Assembly (NCBI GenBank): GCA_948474755.1
Contig: CAOLHI010001298.1
Span: 62,001-126,000 of the forward strand
Direction: 5' to 3'
DNA length: 64,000 nucleotides
DNA from: Ctenosaura bakeri
Taxonomy: Eukaryota > Chordata > Lepidosauria > Squamata > Iguanidae
The position numbers and the translations under genes are program-made. Below the pieces are notes generated by a model that ran no database searches, was not told the DNA's origin, and was given only the letters and a program-made list of their open reading frames with translations. Positions 34,480 through 45,811 of the stretch are shown here, one piece after another (the stretch's first letter is position 1; every line of letters starts with the position of its first letter).

Positions 34480-35395
34480 TGTGAGATATATTACCTTGTG
34501 CAGATTATAGACGTCATTCTCTTAAAAGAAAATGTAAGAACTTGTATATTTATCAAGACTGCTATGCAGAGAACCTCCAGATGGAAGACTTGGAGTTAGG
34601 ACTGTATGACACTGAAATATTAAATTTGTTAATGACACCAGATTATTTTGGTTGACAAGAAGAAATGAGGAAAAATGAAAAAAAAAAGAATGTTGACCCA
34701 ATGTGCATCTGATGTTTTAAAAACATTCTTGTTCAACACAATTAGAATAAGGAATTAGATATGAAACTGCCAATACCATGCTGCTGTTACACAAATCCAT
34801 GGAGTGACCATGACTATGTATCATGTGCACCTAAAAAGAGTATATAAAATTGGAAAAAGTGCACAAAAGGGCCACCAAAATGATCTAGGGACTTCAACAG
34901 CTTTCCTATGAGCACAAGCCACAATATTTGGGGCTGATTAGATTAGAAAAATGGCAAGTAAGAGGAGAAAGAATTGAGGTATATACAATGATGCATTCTC
35001 ATAACACAAGAACCTGAGGTCACCCACTGAAAATGAATGGTGGGGTATTCAGAACAGGTAAAAAGATGTAGTTCTTCATACAACACCTATCTAAGCTGTG
35101 AGATCCACTGCTTCAGAATATAGTGATAACTGCCAACTTGGACGGCTTAAAAAAAAGGATTAGATAAATTCATGGAGGTCGGGGCCATTAGTGGCTACTA
35201 GGGGGGTTAGATATCCCCTCCAGTGTCAGAGGAAGTATGCCTCTCTGTATCAGTTGCTGGGGAAAACATGATAGAGGCTGCAAGTGGTACTCATGTCCTG
35301 CCAATGGGCTTCTGGTTGGCTCTTGGGTGAAACAGAATGTTGGATTAGGTAAACCCTTGGTCTGACAGAATAGAACTGTTTCTGTGTTTTTCAAT
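34480..35395 (+). mobile_element. L3/CR1-like LINE, C-terminal and 3' part
   Basis: 'gaaactgccaataccatgct', 'gcacaaaagggccaccaaaa', 'gatctagggacttcaacagc' and 'ttggattaggtaaacccttg' follow the order found in the element at the end of the window (63670-63810) and in the 37745 fragment. It is the decayed 3' third of a non-LTR element. No open frame survives. Confidence 0.7.
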
Positions 35396-35399
35396 CAAA

Positions 35400-37145
35400 C
35401 AGAGATTGAGTAATCCTGAAGAATTAGGGAGTTTCTAAAAGAACTCATCTAAATAGAACTTGGGGAGAATTAAGAATATAGGAAAAAATATAGCTGGAGA
35501 AGCACAGGTTTGGGAAGCATGAAGACCTCCTTCTGTCCTAGGCAAACAGCAGCTAAAGATGGACTTCCCTCTCATTTCTGGGAGGGCTCCAGGATATCAT
35601 AACCAGAAACAAAAGAAGATGTGTAATCAAACCAAGAAAGTATGAAGGTTAAGTGTACATAAAATTGATTGCATGCAGCCTTAGTTAACTCCTTGGAGGA
35701 CTCAACCGTAACAGCTATCTTCATCTTTTTGTGTCTGATTATTTACTGCTAATTCCTGGAGATGCTCAACTACACAAGAGTCTTAGTAGTCCATTTTTTC
35801 CTGCTCATTGGGGCAAGGGACTCAGATTCTGCAGCAGAAATAAGCACCTTCTGTCCCAGGTACATGATGAAAGCAGAACTCTGTACCACACCTGATGTGC
35901 TAAGATTAGCTTAGGGTTGGGGAACATAAAACTGTGAACCACATGCAGCTCCACAAATACCACTTTTTTTGCCAACCAAAGGCCCTGGCAGTCTCCGAAA
36001 GCCTTCTGAACCAACCTCATTTTTTAAAAATGTTTTGCCCTGGCCTTTTTTTTGGTGATTCACCCTCTTGAAAATGCCTCAAATACAAGAAAACCACTTG
36101 CAAATGTGTTGGTTTTTCCTTCTCATCTCCTCAAACCCCAAGCCTATTTTTAGCTGGATGAAAATGTTGGCCAGAAGTGATCTGACATCACTGTTGGTGT
36201 GCTGCAACATGACAGTGCAACTTGTAGGAATAATAACAACAAAAATTTCCCTTGCCCCTCCACGTAATTGCCCATGTCAGACTTAGGTAGTATGGGGCAA
36301 GTTTGATGGCACACATAGTTCTGTCCCTGAACTGAAGGAAGTAGCCAATTGGTTTCTCCCTTTGCCCATCCATACTACTTAGCATCTATCAACCAAGTCA
36401 GCTAATTCACACTGCCCAGTGGTAGGGCTGGCCCTTATCACATGACCCAAGTAAAAGATGGCAAATACCTCTTGTGGGTTGAGACTTTTGTCCTGAGGAA
36501 GTTACTGGCCGGTGTCTCTTCTATGAAGGAAATTTAGGCCAAGGAGGGCTGGAGATGTGATTTGTTATTCATTAGTATGCTGCTGGTGAGCTGCAAACTT
36601 GAAACACCTGTCATGTATCAACTTAGACATGAGGAAGACTGACACTGTAGAATAACAATAATCTAGATATGTCACTCTGGGTACAATAACACATTTTTCT
36701 AAGATGTATTTTAACAAGCTTGGTTCTCAGCTTGAAAGGCTGCTGGGTAGCTCCTAGACAGATTTGAAAGCCATTGCTTGCTTTGTATTGTTCTCTTAGA
36801 AGCCTGAAGCACTCTTTAAAAATGCATGGAGAGGAACTTGATGCTGATTTTATATTTCTACAGATCGTAGTTCCTAGAAGTGGCTAAAGTGCAGCCCTCA
36901 GTAGAGCCAGTGGTGAGGAATTCTGGAGGTTGCACTCCAACAAACTCCAGAGGGCTGCACTTTGCCCACATCTGGTCCAGAGGAAGAGAAGCTGGGGCAG
37001 AAGTCCATCTGGTAATGAGAACAACCTATGGCTTGGAAGCTTTTCTGCCTTGCTGTTGCAAGTTGCAATCCACCAACTTTTGGAGGGCCAGACATTTCCA
37101 CCCATATATTTGGAGACTTTCCATTGTAGTACTCCTTTTATGTAT
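35400..37145. other. Mostly unique sequence
   Basis: A foldback MITE lies at about 36865-36975, where 'agtgcagccctcagtagagc' pairs with 'ctccagagggctgcactttg'. No exon or other family is recognised. Confidence 0.4.
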
Positions 37146-37150
37146 TTGTA

Positions 37151-37578
37151 CTCTTTTTGCACACCACCTCCAACCCGCAATGGCCACAGAATCGCCACAG
37201 GATCGCAATGATGGTTCTGCATGATGTCGTTGCGATCCCATGGCAAGCTCATGGCAACTTGTTGCAATCACAGATTAAATCATTGTTGGGTTTGTCCTGA
37301 CAATGACATGTGATTGCACAGTCCTCCTGCCTCCCTCCTGTACTTATCTGTCATGCAGAATGGCAGGAAGTGCAATGGCTCAACTTCCTCCCCCAGTGCA
37401 GTGTGGGAAACTGCCAGGCTGTGCTGCAGAAGGGAGGGGTGGAGCCATCGTTCTTCCTCTTGTCCAGCAAGCAGCTGGTGTGGAGGGGGAGCATGCCAGA
37501 AGTACTCCCCTTCTGGAAGAGACTTTTCCTGGATCCGCACGCAATAGCTTCGTAAAAAGGTAAGTTGCGGAAAGGGCC
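37151..37578. mobile_element. GGCCCTTT-type MITE
   Basis: The right end 'aggtaagttgcggaaagggcc' layout (split at 37558-37578) and the core 'cagtgcagtgtgggaaactg' with 'ctgtgctgcagaagggaggg' are typical of the family. The left end is weak (CTCTTTTTGCACACC). The many overlapping frames here are artefacts of its GC content. Confidence 0.7.
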
Positions 37579-37744
37579 TTAGAAACTAAGCCATCACTTG
37601 TTCCAATCTTGCTTTTTTTCACATTTGTCTTTCATTTCATTTTTTTAAAACTTAAGATAAAATTCCCAAGTAATGTTAAACATAAGCAGTATGCAGAAAT
37701 ACACAGAAATTTTTTTTTGGTGGTTCTGATGATTAATATTAATA

Positions 37745-37995
37745 ATTTAGGCACATTCATGGAGATTAAGGCTATTAGTGGTTACTAGTCATGGTGGTTA
37801 CATATTCCTTCTTGTTTCAGAGGCATTGTGCCCCTGTGTAGCCATTTTTGGGGATCATATGTACATGTGTGTGTTAGCATACTCATGTCCTTCTTGTGGG
37901 TATCCCACAAGCATCTGTTTGGCCACTGTGGTAACAAAAGGCTGGGTTAGATAGGCCTTCAGTCTGGTCCAGTAGAGATCTTCTTTAGCCACTGT
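37745..37995 (+). mobile_element. L3/CR1-like LINE 3' fragment
   Basis: 'ttcatggagattaaggctat', 'ttactagtcatggtggttac', 'caagcatctgtttggccact' and 'aggccttcagtctggtccag' are the same LINE 3' region as at 7155 and 35160. Confidence 0.78.
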
Positions 37996-38139
37996 CATTA
38001 TCACATCCAAGGATCTCTATAGGTCAGATTTCATGACCAATGGTTAAACAGACATATTGCTATCATATAGGTGGCTTCTTTTTCTTTGTATGTTTTAGCA
38101 AAAATGCAACCAGAGGAGGCTGCCAGTTTGATGGGCCCT

Positions 38140-38348
38140 TTTGCATTGCACTATTGTAGCACTATGATTCCTCTTTAGCTTTCATGGCAATATCCTATGG
38201 AATTGTGAGGTTTATAGTTTGGTGAGGCACTAGAGCTCTCTGTCTGAGGACTCCAAATATCCTTCCCTAAATTGCAGATCCCAGGATTCCATAGGATGTT
38301 GCCATGACAGTTGAAGTGGAATTGTAGTGCTATAAACATGTAGTGCGG
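38140..38348. mobile_element. Foldback MITE, complete layout
   Basis: 'gcaatatcctatggaattgt' pairs with 'ggattccataggatgttgcc'. The outer arms 'gtagcactatgattcctct' and 'gaattgtagtgctataaac' match the family termini. Confidence 0.8.
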
Positions 38349-38349
38349 A

Positions 38350-39475
38350 TTCCCTGCCATCTACGAACATGACAGCAATTGCACTATATAATTGTCATCT
38401 GGAAGCACTCTAAATCCCTTGTTTCAGTACAGGATAGAAATCATGGGTAGATCCATCCTATCCCATTTTCCACTGCCCTGAATCACTGTGAGCTGCACTT
38501 CTAGTTTCTGATGAATATCTGACTTACAGGTCCCTTCTGATTTTAAGAGATGTGGGAAATAATAATACTAAATAAGTTTAAGGGCCATTGTTTAGCCAAG
38601 AATTGTACCCCCTGGGAAACTTGCAGGAATGTAATTTACCCCCTTTTTTAAGTAACAGCCCCCCCCCAATGGTTGAATTTACAGAATTTGGGTGTGTGTG
38701 TTAGAAATTCAGAAATGCCCTTGCATACTACCTAAGGAATATGCCATATTAACTCCTGTTCTGCTCACTAGACCTTAATGGGTACTGTGCATGTGTATAC
38801 CTTCCAGGATGTAGAACTACTACTTTGGAACAGCACATCAATGTTCAATGTACTATATCTGAGCTGATATTCACAAAGTGAGGAAGATATTATCTTAATT
38901 GATCTGTTTCCTTCCACTGTTGCACTGTGTGCTCTTCTTTTATTAGGTCTAATTTGGAATCAATGATTGAGATTATATTGGCATGGTTAGCTTTTCTCAA
39001 GTAATATTAGCTGTTTAATTTTATAAGCAGCTTTTGAAGTTCATTAAGACCAGACGGCAGGGCCTCCATGTTAAGAAAAATATTGACAGCAATATTTAGC
39101 ATTAAAGAGAATGGGGTTGGGGTGGAGTTGGAGAGAAATGAACCTTGATGATCCAAAGGGAGTATTTGAAGTAGGTCTCAAAATTTTTGCAGGCTTTTTG
39201 GGTTTGTAACTTTTTAGAATGAGTTTTGAGATACAGATGGGCTATGAATATTCAGTTTCATACTTAATATTCATATTTCACTGAATATTCATAGATAAGG
39301 TAGGCAAGCATAGCAGCAAACACACCACGATTTATTATAAATCTTATTAGCTGTGAAGGGGAAACACGTCAGTGAAGGTTCAGAAAAAAAATAACAATAC
39401 AAAGAGAAGAAAAGGCAGTAACTAGTAAGGATTTCTTATCCTATCTCCTCTACTCTGAGCTAACCTTCTTCATAC
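38350..39475. other. No gene recognised
   Basis: AT-rich unique-looking sequence. No repeat family is identified. Confidence 0.4.
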
Positions 39476-39479
39476 TGAT

Positions 39480-39580
39480 GCTTTCCGGCTGTCTTGGACT
39501 GCAGCTCCCATCAGCACCAGCTAACACTGCTGCCAGTAAGAGATCATGGAAGTTGAAGTCCATAACATGTGGAGGCTACC
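39480..39580. mobile_element. Short foldback MITE
   Basis: 'cttggactgcagctcccatc' near the left end pairs with 'atcatggaagttgaagtcca' near the right end. Confidence 0.5.
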
Positions 39581-40550
39581 AGCCTTGGTGAAGTCTTCGA
39601 GCAGTTTTCCAAACCCTAGAAGAGGTTTTATGGGGTATCAAATCACTGGAAAGCATAATGTATGCTATCTGCTCACTGAGCCCAGTGGACGCAGTTGTCG
39701 TTCTTAACCTTGAATAAGGCTTCGAGCAGGCTACTGTACTGCATATACTGCTAATATTTTTCTGCATCTAGGACAAGTGCTAATGTCTCAACATCACTTT
39801 TAACATTTCAAAGTGGCCTAAGACCCACTTTTAACTTCAACGTAGAAAATGTAGGCCATTTTTACATCTTCATCTGACATATTATTGCTGCTCTGCCTCA
39901 GACATAGAAAAATCTTGGGCTGGTCCAAGATATTCTACAAGTGAAGCTATAAAATAAATATTACTTTTTCTATGTAATATTCAATGCTTTCAAGGATTCA
40001 AAATAGGAACTAAATCTGGTTATACATTTGGGTCAGGGTAAAAAGGAGATTATTTTTGTGTCCAGGCCTGCTATGTCACACTTGATCCTCTATAATCTTC
40101 TTCAATATCTTAATCAGAGTAGGGTGTATACTTTGACTGGCTCAGACAATAAATATGTGAACTCCATTGAGAGGAGCTGTTCCTCTCACCATCATCTGGT
40201 GGAAAACAATGCTGATCTAACAAAGCATGTGCTGCCCTGGAACCTTCTATAGGGTTTTTCTCAGTCTTCTTGGCTGGCAGACAGTCTCCTTTTTAAGGCA
40301 ATGGAGAGAACTTGACTGGTTGAGAACTGCTTTTAGTCTAGTCATTTTCACACTGAAGGAAGAGGAAATAAAAGTGGATTGTTTTCACCTATGGCCTGAA
40401 TGTGGTGGTGGTGGGAGAATCGGACTAATTTCTACCATGCAGGATGAGGAAATCCATCCCAGTTTGAATCACGGGCTCCTGCTGGTTGCATTGCTTTTGC
40501 CCTTTAAAAGAAATTATTATTTTTTTTTTTACAATTTCGGACTTACTCTG

Positions 40551-40698
40551 AGCAAAATTTGCATGTGGTTGTTTTGCACAGGAAACAGCATTTTCTGTGA
40601 AGGAAACAGCATTTTTGGCACAGAAAACAATATTTGCAACTTCCCGCACAGAAAATGCTGGTTTTCATGCAAAACAACGATGTGTGAATTTTGCATAG
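40551..40698. mobile_element. Foldback MITE with inner tandem unit
   Basis: The left arm (40551-40599, 'gcaaaatttgcatgtggttg' onward to 'cagcattttctgtg') is the reverse complement, with few changes, of the right arm (40647-40698, 'cacagaaaatgctggttttc' onward). Between them the 'ggaaacagcattttt' segment is repeated once more. A 211-codon frame crosses this unit and is not a gene. Confidence 0.65.
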
Positions 40699-40892
40699 AT
40701 TTGTTAATAGAGTCTGAAAGTGGTGTGGTTTTCAACTACTCTCTTGCAGTAGGAAGAAAACTGATAAATTGCTTGTTGTGTCCTTCAGGAAGGAACTTAG
40801 TGATGAATTACACCTCTATCAGAAATGGATGGTTGAGAGGACACTTTAACCAGATACTTTGACTTTCCATTGCAACTTTCTGTCTAAATGTG

Positions 40893-41000
40893 TTATACTA
40901 CAACGCCCTTAATCCACAACCAATGTAACCATGCTGCCTGTAAGTGATTGGCATTGTAGTGAACATATCTGGATGGCAGCAGGTTGCTGAAGGCTATTTT
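40893..41000. mobile_element. Short foldback MITE
   Basis: 'atactacaacgcccttaatc' pairs with 'tggcattgtagtgaacatat' around a 'aaccatgctgcctg' centre. Confidence 0.45.
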
Positions 41001-41899
41001 GCAATGGCTAACCAGAGTCCCAGGCAGAAAATATTTCCCTGCTCTAATATTTACACCCCTTTGAGCTGAGATGCTGGGAAACTGCACCTAAGACCTTTTG
41101 CAAGTCATGCTTGTTTCTGCCACTAGCCTATAACTTCTCCTAAGTTTTAAATGTTGTATGATGCCCCCTTACACATGGCACAATGTGAGGCAGAACTGAT
41201 TTAATTTAAAGTTCCAAACTGCTTGCCTTTAAAATTGACAACAGGTATGGACTTGTATACCTTTCCTCCTGTTCCTAATCCCACTGAAATGCAAGTTGTA
41301 AGCTTCTCCAAGTAGGAACTTGTCTGTTTCTGATGTAGTTTGGTAAAGCCACTGATTGTGTTATATAAATAAACAACAATGTTAACATGAATACTTTAAA
41401 AGGATTTCTATTAAAATATTTTTATCATCTCTCACTCTGCTAGGGCTTCCAACAGATGAAAACCTTCTTTAAAAATGATTAAAAACAATGTATCACCTAT
41501 TTAGGTATGTAACCACCTTAGTTACATAACTAAGTAGTGTTTCCCAGCCTGACTCTCTCCAGTCCCCACCTACTGGGCAGCAGCCACTGAGAGCACCATC
41601 GATTTGTTCTCTGGTTGTTTGGGAAGCAGCTGATGGAAGTTTCCATCCCCTCCTGTGAGCAATCTCTGTACTGACAGAGAAAAGCAGGATCCCTCTAGCA
41701 CAGCGGTTCTCAACCTGTGGGTTGTGACCCCTTTGGGGATCGAACGAACCTTTCACAGGGGTCGCCTAAGACCATCGGAAAATACGTATTTCTGATGGTC
41801 TTTGGCTCCATTCCCTCCCCGGTGGTGGTGCGCAAGCGTGAGCCACGCGCTCGCATCCTCCTGCCCCCTTTGAAGTACCTTACTAAAGAAAATTCTCTT

Positions 41900-43085
41900 G
41901 GCATCGAGCGAGAGTGAGTTGGAAGGGCAATCTCCGACCAGGCACTCCGAGGCTCAAACAAAGCTAAAAACATCTAGTATAAGGAAGTCTGAGAAGGCAA
42001 GAATTAAAAAGAAGGTGAAAGGAAAATTACCTGGTAATGCAGTTAAGTCTGTTAAGGGTGGGGAAGGGCTCCCAACTGCTCCTTTAACTTCCGGTCGCCA
42101 TGTTGAAAAGAGGCCATGTTCAGAAATCAAGGGAGGGGGCTATGAGAGGAAAGGGCTCTCCTGACCAGTCCAAGCTCGCCAGCAACACAACCAATCACAC
42201 TCAAGCATGCGAGCAGCCTCTGCCAGGAGAAATGGCAACCTCTCAGTCAGCAGTTCCTGGCCCTTCTGTCTTAGCGAATACAGTAGCGCAGGGCAATTTA
42301 GCATTGTGTGTGGTGTCATTATTCACTAGGAGTCAAACTGCAATGCCTATGAAAGGTAAAGAAGTAAGATTTGAACCTCCTATGTCCTCAGTGTCTTCCC
42401 AGGGGAATGTGTCTGAGTGGAGTAGGGAGGTGATAAGACAAATGATTGCTCAAGAAATGGAGGTGCATGTTAATAGGCAAACAATATTAGTGAAATGTTT
42501 TCACTAAATACACAACAAGTTTAAAAAATGTATTGCAAGTTGGACAATTCATTGAATTTGAACGTACTGTCATTATTAAGCAGTCAACAAACTACTTCAA
42601 TGAATCCTTCATTTTCACGTGATTTTCCTGATGATACAAAAATTATTCAAGCTGAATCAAATGATGCTGGTGTGTGTTTACCAAAAAAGTCTACCTGTAG
42701 GTCCAAAGTGACTAGAGTTGAGGAATCTGCTTTGTCACACTCTGAACAAATCAACACTGAATCTGAAAGTGATGAGGAACCAGATTTGGCAGATATTCAT
42801 GGGGATAATGACTCTAAATCAGATGGTTCTATTTCCGAGGAGGAGGATGCAGAAGATGATGATAAAGTGAGATTATTTTCCTCAGATTCTCTTAAAAATT
42901 TGCTGAAAAAGGTGTTGGTAACTCTGGGACTGGACAGTCTGGAGAGTGCCACTCCAGATATTGATAAAAACAAGAATGTTGCATCAATTGTAAGGAATAA
43001 GCCTACAAAATCTAGTGTTATTCCCATGCCAGGTTTATTTTTGGATTTAATTCAGTCTGAATGCAGTGAAACCAAATCGTCAAAC
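41900..43085 (+). pseudogene. Gag-like retroelement remnant inside SPIN
   Basis: The coding signal shifts frame twice. 41900-42164 encodes a basic Ser/Lys-rich segment (SIRKSEKARIKKKVKGK). 42100-42507 contains EWSREVIRQMIAQEMEVHV. 42528-43085 encodes an acidic region (SESDEEPDLADI, SEEEDAEDDDK) and then a conserved-looking block around NKPTKSSVIPMPGLFLDLI. Basic start, acidic middle and a proline-flanked 'LFLDLIQSE' end resemble the ORF1/gag of DIRS-like retroelements, but this assignment is a weak inference. The segment ends abruptly where L1 sequence begins, with the frame running on as a short chimeric tail to 43145. Confidence 0.5.
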
Positions 43086-43479
43086 TTTATATCATTTATG
43101 GTGGACCTGCGAGAAGGCAAAAATATTATGGATGCAAGTAAATAATAAGATAATAAAAATATTAAAAATTGAGTTTACGATGCAGCCTGAAATATACTTG
43201 TTGAACATATATGATGGAATAAGATTGTTAAGAAAAAGATCCCAAAGAAAGTTATTAACATATATGATTATAGCGGCTAGGATGACCTATGCGAGTAAAT
43301 GGAAGCAGGAGGAAACACCGGGGATACAAGATTGGTTAATTAAAGTATATGATTTAATTGAAATGGACAAATTAACAACAGTATTGTCCAAAAATACTAT
43401 GAAACAATTCAAAGAAGATTGGGAGCCAATCTTATCTATATTTGAAGAGAACTGGGGAAAGTTAGCAAAAAAGGAATAA
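43086..43479 (+). pseudogene. L1 ORF2 C-terminal fragment inside SPIN
   Basis: The frame encodes TLYHLWWTCEKAKILW, then LLTYMIIAARMTYASKWK and IQDWLIKVYDLIEMDKLT. This is the order of the extreme C-terminus of vertebrate L1 ORF2p (the WW-C motif region and the helical tail). It has a natural-looking stop at 43477-43479 followed by an A-rich 3' sequence. About 130 residues are present and everything upstream is missing. The junction with the gag-like segment is at about 43085. This part of ORF2 is absent from the large L1 at 57.8-62.7 kb, so the two cannot be compared directly. Confidence 0.8.
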
Positions 43480-43842
43480 AAGAATAAAGGTGAATAAGCA
43501 AAATAAAAGAGAAAGGCAAAAGACAAACTTGCACATAATAAGGAGCTCCTAACTCTGTATGTGTGTGTGAGAGAGAGACAAAGAGTTTGCATATGAAACT
43601 CATATTCTGCCTCAGTCAGGCTCCACTTTCAGAAAAGCAGATGCCCTACTCTCTTCTCAAGGGAATCCATGGGATCCATTGGGAATCCATTGATGGATGC
43701 TTTCTGTGCTTAAAAAAAAGGGGGAGGGTTACCAGTTTTTAGGCATTAGAAGTCTATCCAGAGCAGTGATTTAGGGCAGTGTTTCCAATCTATTCGATGT
43801 TGGAAATAACTAACTAACTAACTAACTAACAAATAAATAAAT
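43480..43842. other. Unplaced interior of the SPIN composite
   Basis: It has an L1-type A-rich stretch, (TG)n(AG)n at 43558-43578, an internal near-duplication 'gggaatccatgggatccatt' / 'gggaatccattgatgga', then (CTAA)n and (ATAA)n at 43805-43848. I recognise no coding content. Confidence 0.5.
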
Positions 43843-43945
43843 AAATAAGTAACGAAAATAATTTTATGGTTGGGAGTCACCACAACATGAGGAACTGTAT
43901 TAAGGGGTCGCAGTATTAGGAAGGTTGAGAACCACTGCTCTAGCA

Positions 43946-44368
43946 GTTTCCCCTCGCACTACAGATCACTCATGGAAGGGGGCAGGAACATCATTAAGTT
44001 GCTTCCTGATTGGCATGGGAACAGATCCCTGTTGTTTGCAGTGGTTGATGACCAATAAATTGGGATTGGGAGACTTTCATGGTCCCTACATATCCTCTAA
44101 AGGTTATACCTTTGTAACTTTCTTAGTGAATTCCAGCCAATCTTGTTGCCAGCTCCCCCCCCAGTTTTCAATAACGCACACAATTAAAACACTCCAAAAG
44201 CTAGCCCTGATTTTAGGGTCAAAGACCATACAAACCATGCAGCTTTGGCTGCCTTGCCAGTAGCTCAAAAGGGATAGAGTCAGTCTGATTTCTCTTGAGA
44301 AAGAGTTTCACAACTGAGGTGCTGTTATTGAGAAAGCCCTTCTTGTATGCTCACCATTCTAGCCTGTC
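43946..44368. other. No gene recognised
   Basis: Unique-looking sequence between SPIN and the CpG-rich MITE. Confidence 0.4.
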
Positions 44369-44371
44369 AGG

Positions 44372-44935
44372 GGCCCTTTTCGCAGCGCCGGCGCTCGCGC
44401 GACGGAAGAGACCGGCTAGCGCAAGAAGCCTTCTCCGGGAGGCTGCCACTTCCCCCCTCCTTCCTTCCGCAGGCGAAGGAACGAGCGGGGAAGCGGCAGC
44501 CTTCCGGAGGCGGCGGCAGCTCGCGCGTCCGTCCATCCCCCCCCCGCGAGAAAGGGGCTTGTTCCGTCCATTCCCCCCGCGCGCGCGAGAAAGGCGCTTG
44601 TTGCGTCTGCCCCCCCGCGCGCGCGAAGCAGGACGTGTTGCGTCCGTCGCGCTAGCGCCCCGCCCCGCCCCTTCCTTCCGCAGGGGCGGAGGGAAGAAAG
44701 CGCGACCCGGCCGGCTCCCCGACGCTCCGCACAAGAGGTAAGTGCACGCAGGCGCCGGGAGCGTTGCGCAAGCACGGTGATTTTCACTTTGAAGCGAAAA
44801 TCAATAAACCCGCGCTCGCGCTGCTTCAGCCCCGTGAGCCCAGCGGAAGTGGGAGTGCGTCGTGCGGAGCGACGCTCCCACTCCCGCGAGGCTCACAGGT
44901 CTGTCGCGCGAGAAAAGGCCCATGCGAAAAGGGCC
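44372..44935. mobile_element. CpG-rich GGCCCTTT-type MITE, least decayed copy
   Basis: The left end GGCCCTTTTCGCAGCG pairs with the right end CATGCGAAAAGGGCC, flanked by AGG (44369-44371 and 44936-44938). At 564 bp it is the longest copy and is packed with CpG, while the other copies show TpG/CpA in the same places. That suggests a young or unmethylated copy. A hairpin ('gtgggagtgcgtcg' against 'cgacgctcccac') lies at about 44849-44881. The long Arg/Ala/Pro-rich frames on both strands are composition artefacts. Confidence 0.88.
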
Positions 44936-44939
44936 AGGG

Positions 44940-45805
44940 TGATGGGACATACAATAGGGGCTCTGTTGAGGATTTCAAATTCTGGGCAGGCTTGCATGAG
45001 CAGAGATGGTTCTCCACATATATGAAGGCTGCACTTTCATGCAAACATACTTGTGAGAAAGCAGTCCTGAACTCGTTGGAACTTGGTTCCTAGTATACAC
45101 AAAGACAGGATTGTGTGGTAATTGTGACCTTTTGAGGAGTTTTTCAGTTTACAAAAATCTGTGTGTTTGCCACAAGAGGTCAGTGTATACTTTGCTTGTT
45201 TGTTTCATTCATCTTGCTGCATTGTATGCTGATATTAACAAATGATATACTGTGAGGTGGGCGAAAAAGAGATCACGAAGTCCAAATACATGGCATTTTC
45301 CTGCTTTTGAGAATATCACTGTGCCTTGAGGTCTTTGTGTGAATCATTGCTTAAAAGTGTATTTAATGCTGCCTTGTAAAGTGGACAGGCTTAATAAAAT
45401 ACTACTTAGCTGTGGCAATCAGTTTTCTCGCCCACTCATGCACATCTGGTAAGTATATGCCCATGGATATGTACAGAAAGGAGTGCGCACATATTTATCA
45501 AAGAACGCTATATTTTACTAAGCCATTTATTTCTGCAATAGACAGAGGAAAGTGGATATCAGTTGTGTGTGAGAGATGGAGGAAGGATGAGAGAGAGAAA
45601 GAAAGAATGAAAAGTAAATATGTCATATGTACATGTATATCTAATGCATTTTTAGTTAGGGCTGCTGCAGACACCACTTCTTCTAGGATGAGAAGAAGTG
45701 CAAGGCAAACTCTCACCAGATCTGATTTGTTTATTTATAGAACATATTCTACCATTCTGCTGAGCACACACCACTCACAGCAATTAACACTAGTCATGTA
45801 ACACA
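44940..45805. other. No gene recognised
   Basis: A frame of 129 codons at 45412 (+) shows no domain and overlaps a minus-strand frame. Treated as chance. Confidence 0.4.
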
Positions 45806-45811
45806 GCAATA

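Larger units (their letters stand above)
41701..43937. mobile_element. SPIN-family hAT transposon, 2237-bp composite non-autonomous copy
   Basis: The left end CAGCGGTTCTCAACCT and right end AGGTTGAGAACCACTG are inverted repeats with one mismatch. The 8-bp flanks CTCTAGCA (41693-41700) and CTCTAGCA (43938-43945) are identical and fit the nnnTAnnn pattern of Buster-type hATs. The first 110 bases ('gacccctttggggatcgaac', 'gtcgcctaagaccatcgga') and the last 95 ('cgaaaataattttatggttg', 'gtcaccacaacatgaggaac') match the SPIN termini as I know them. The interior is not the hAT transposase. It holds a gag-like coding remnant (about 41900-43085), an L1 ORF2 end (43086-43479) and about 300 bases I cannot place, then a (CTAA)n/(ATAA)n tract. 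Confidence 0.92.

Noticed and set aside
36884..37267. A 127-codon minus-strand frame with several overlapping frames
   Set aside because: It overlaps a foldback unit and the GGCCCTTT-type MITE and has five competing frames with no domain.
40227..40862. A 211-codon frame on the plus strand
   Set aside because: It runs through a foldback MITE and a poly-T tract, has no domain, no splice sites and odd composition (Cys/Phe-rich). Chance frame.
44295..44787. Arg/Ala/Pro-rich frames of 102-148 codons on both strands
   Set aside because: They lie in the CpG-rich MITE. GC-rich sequence has few stops in all frames, and several overlap on opposite strands.
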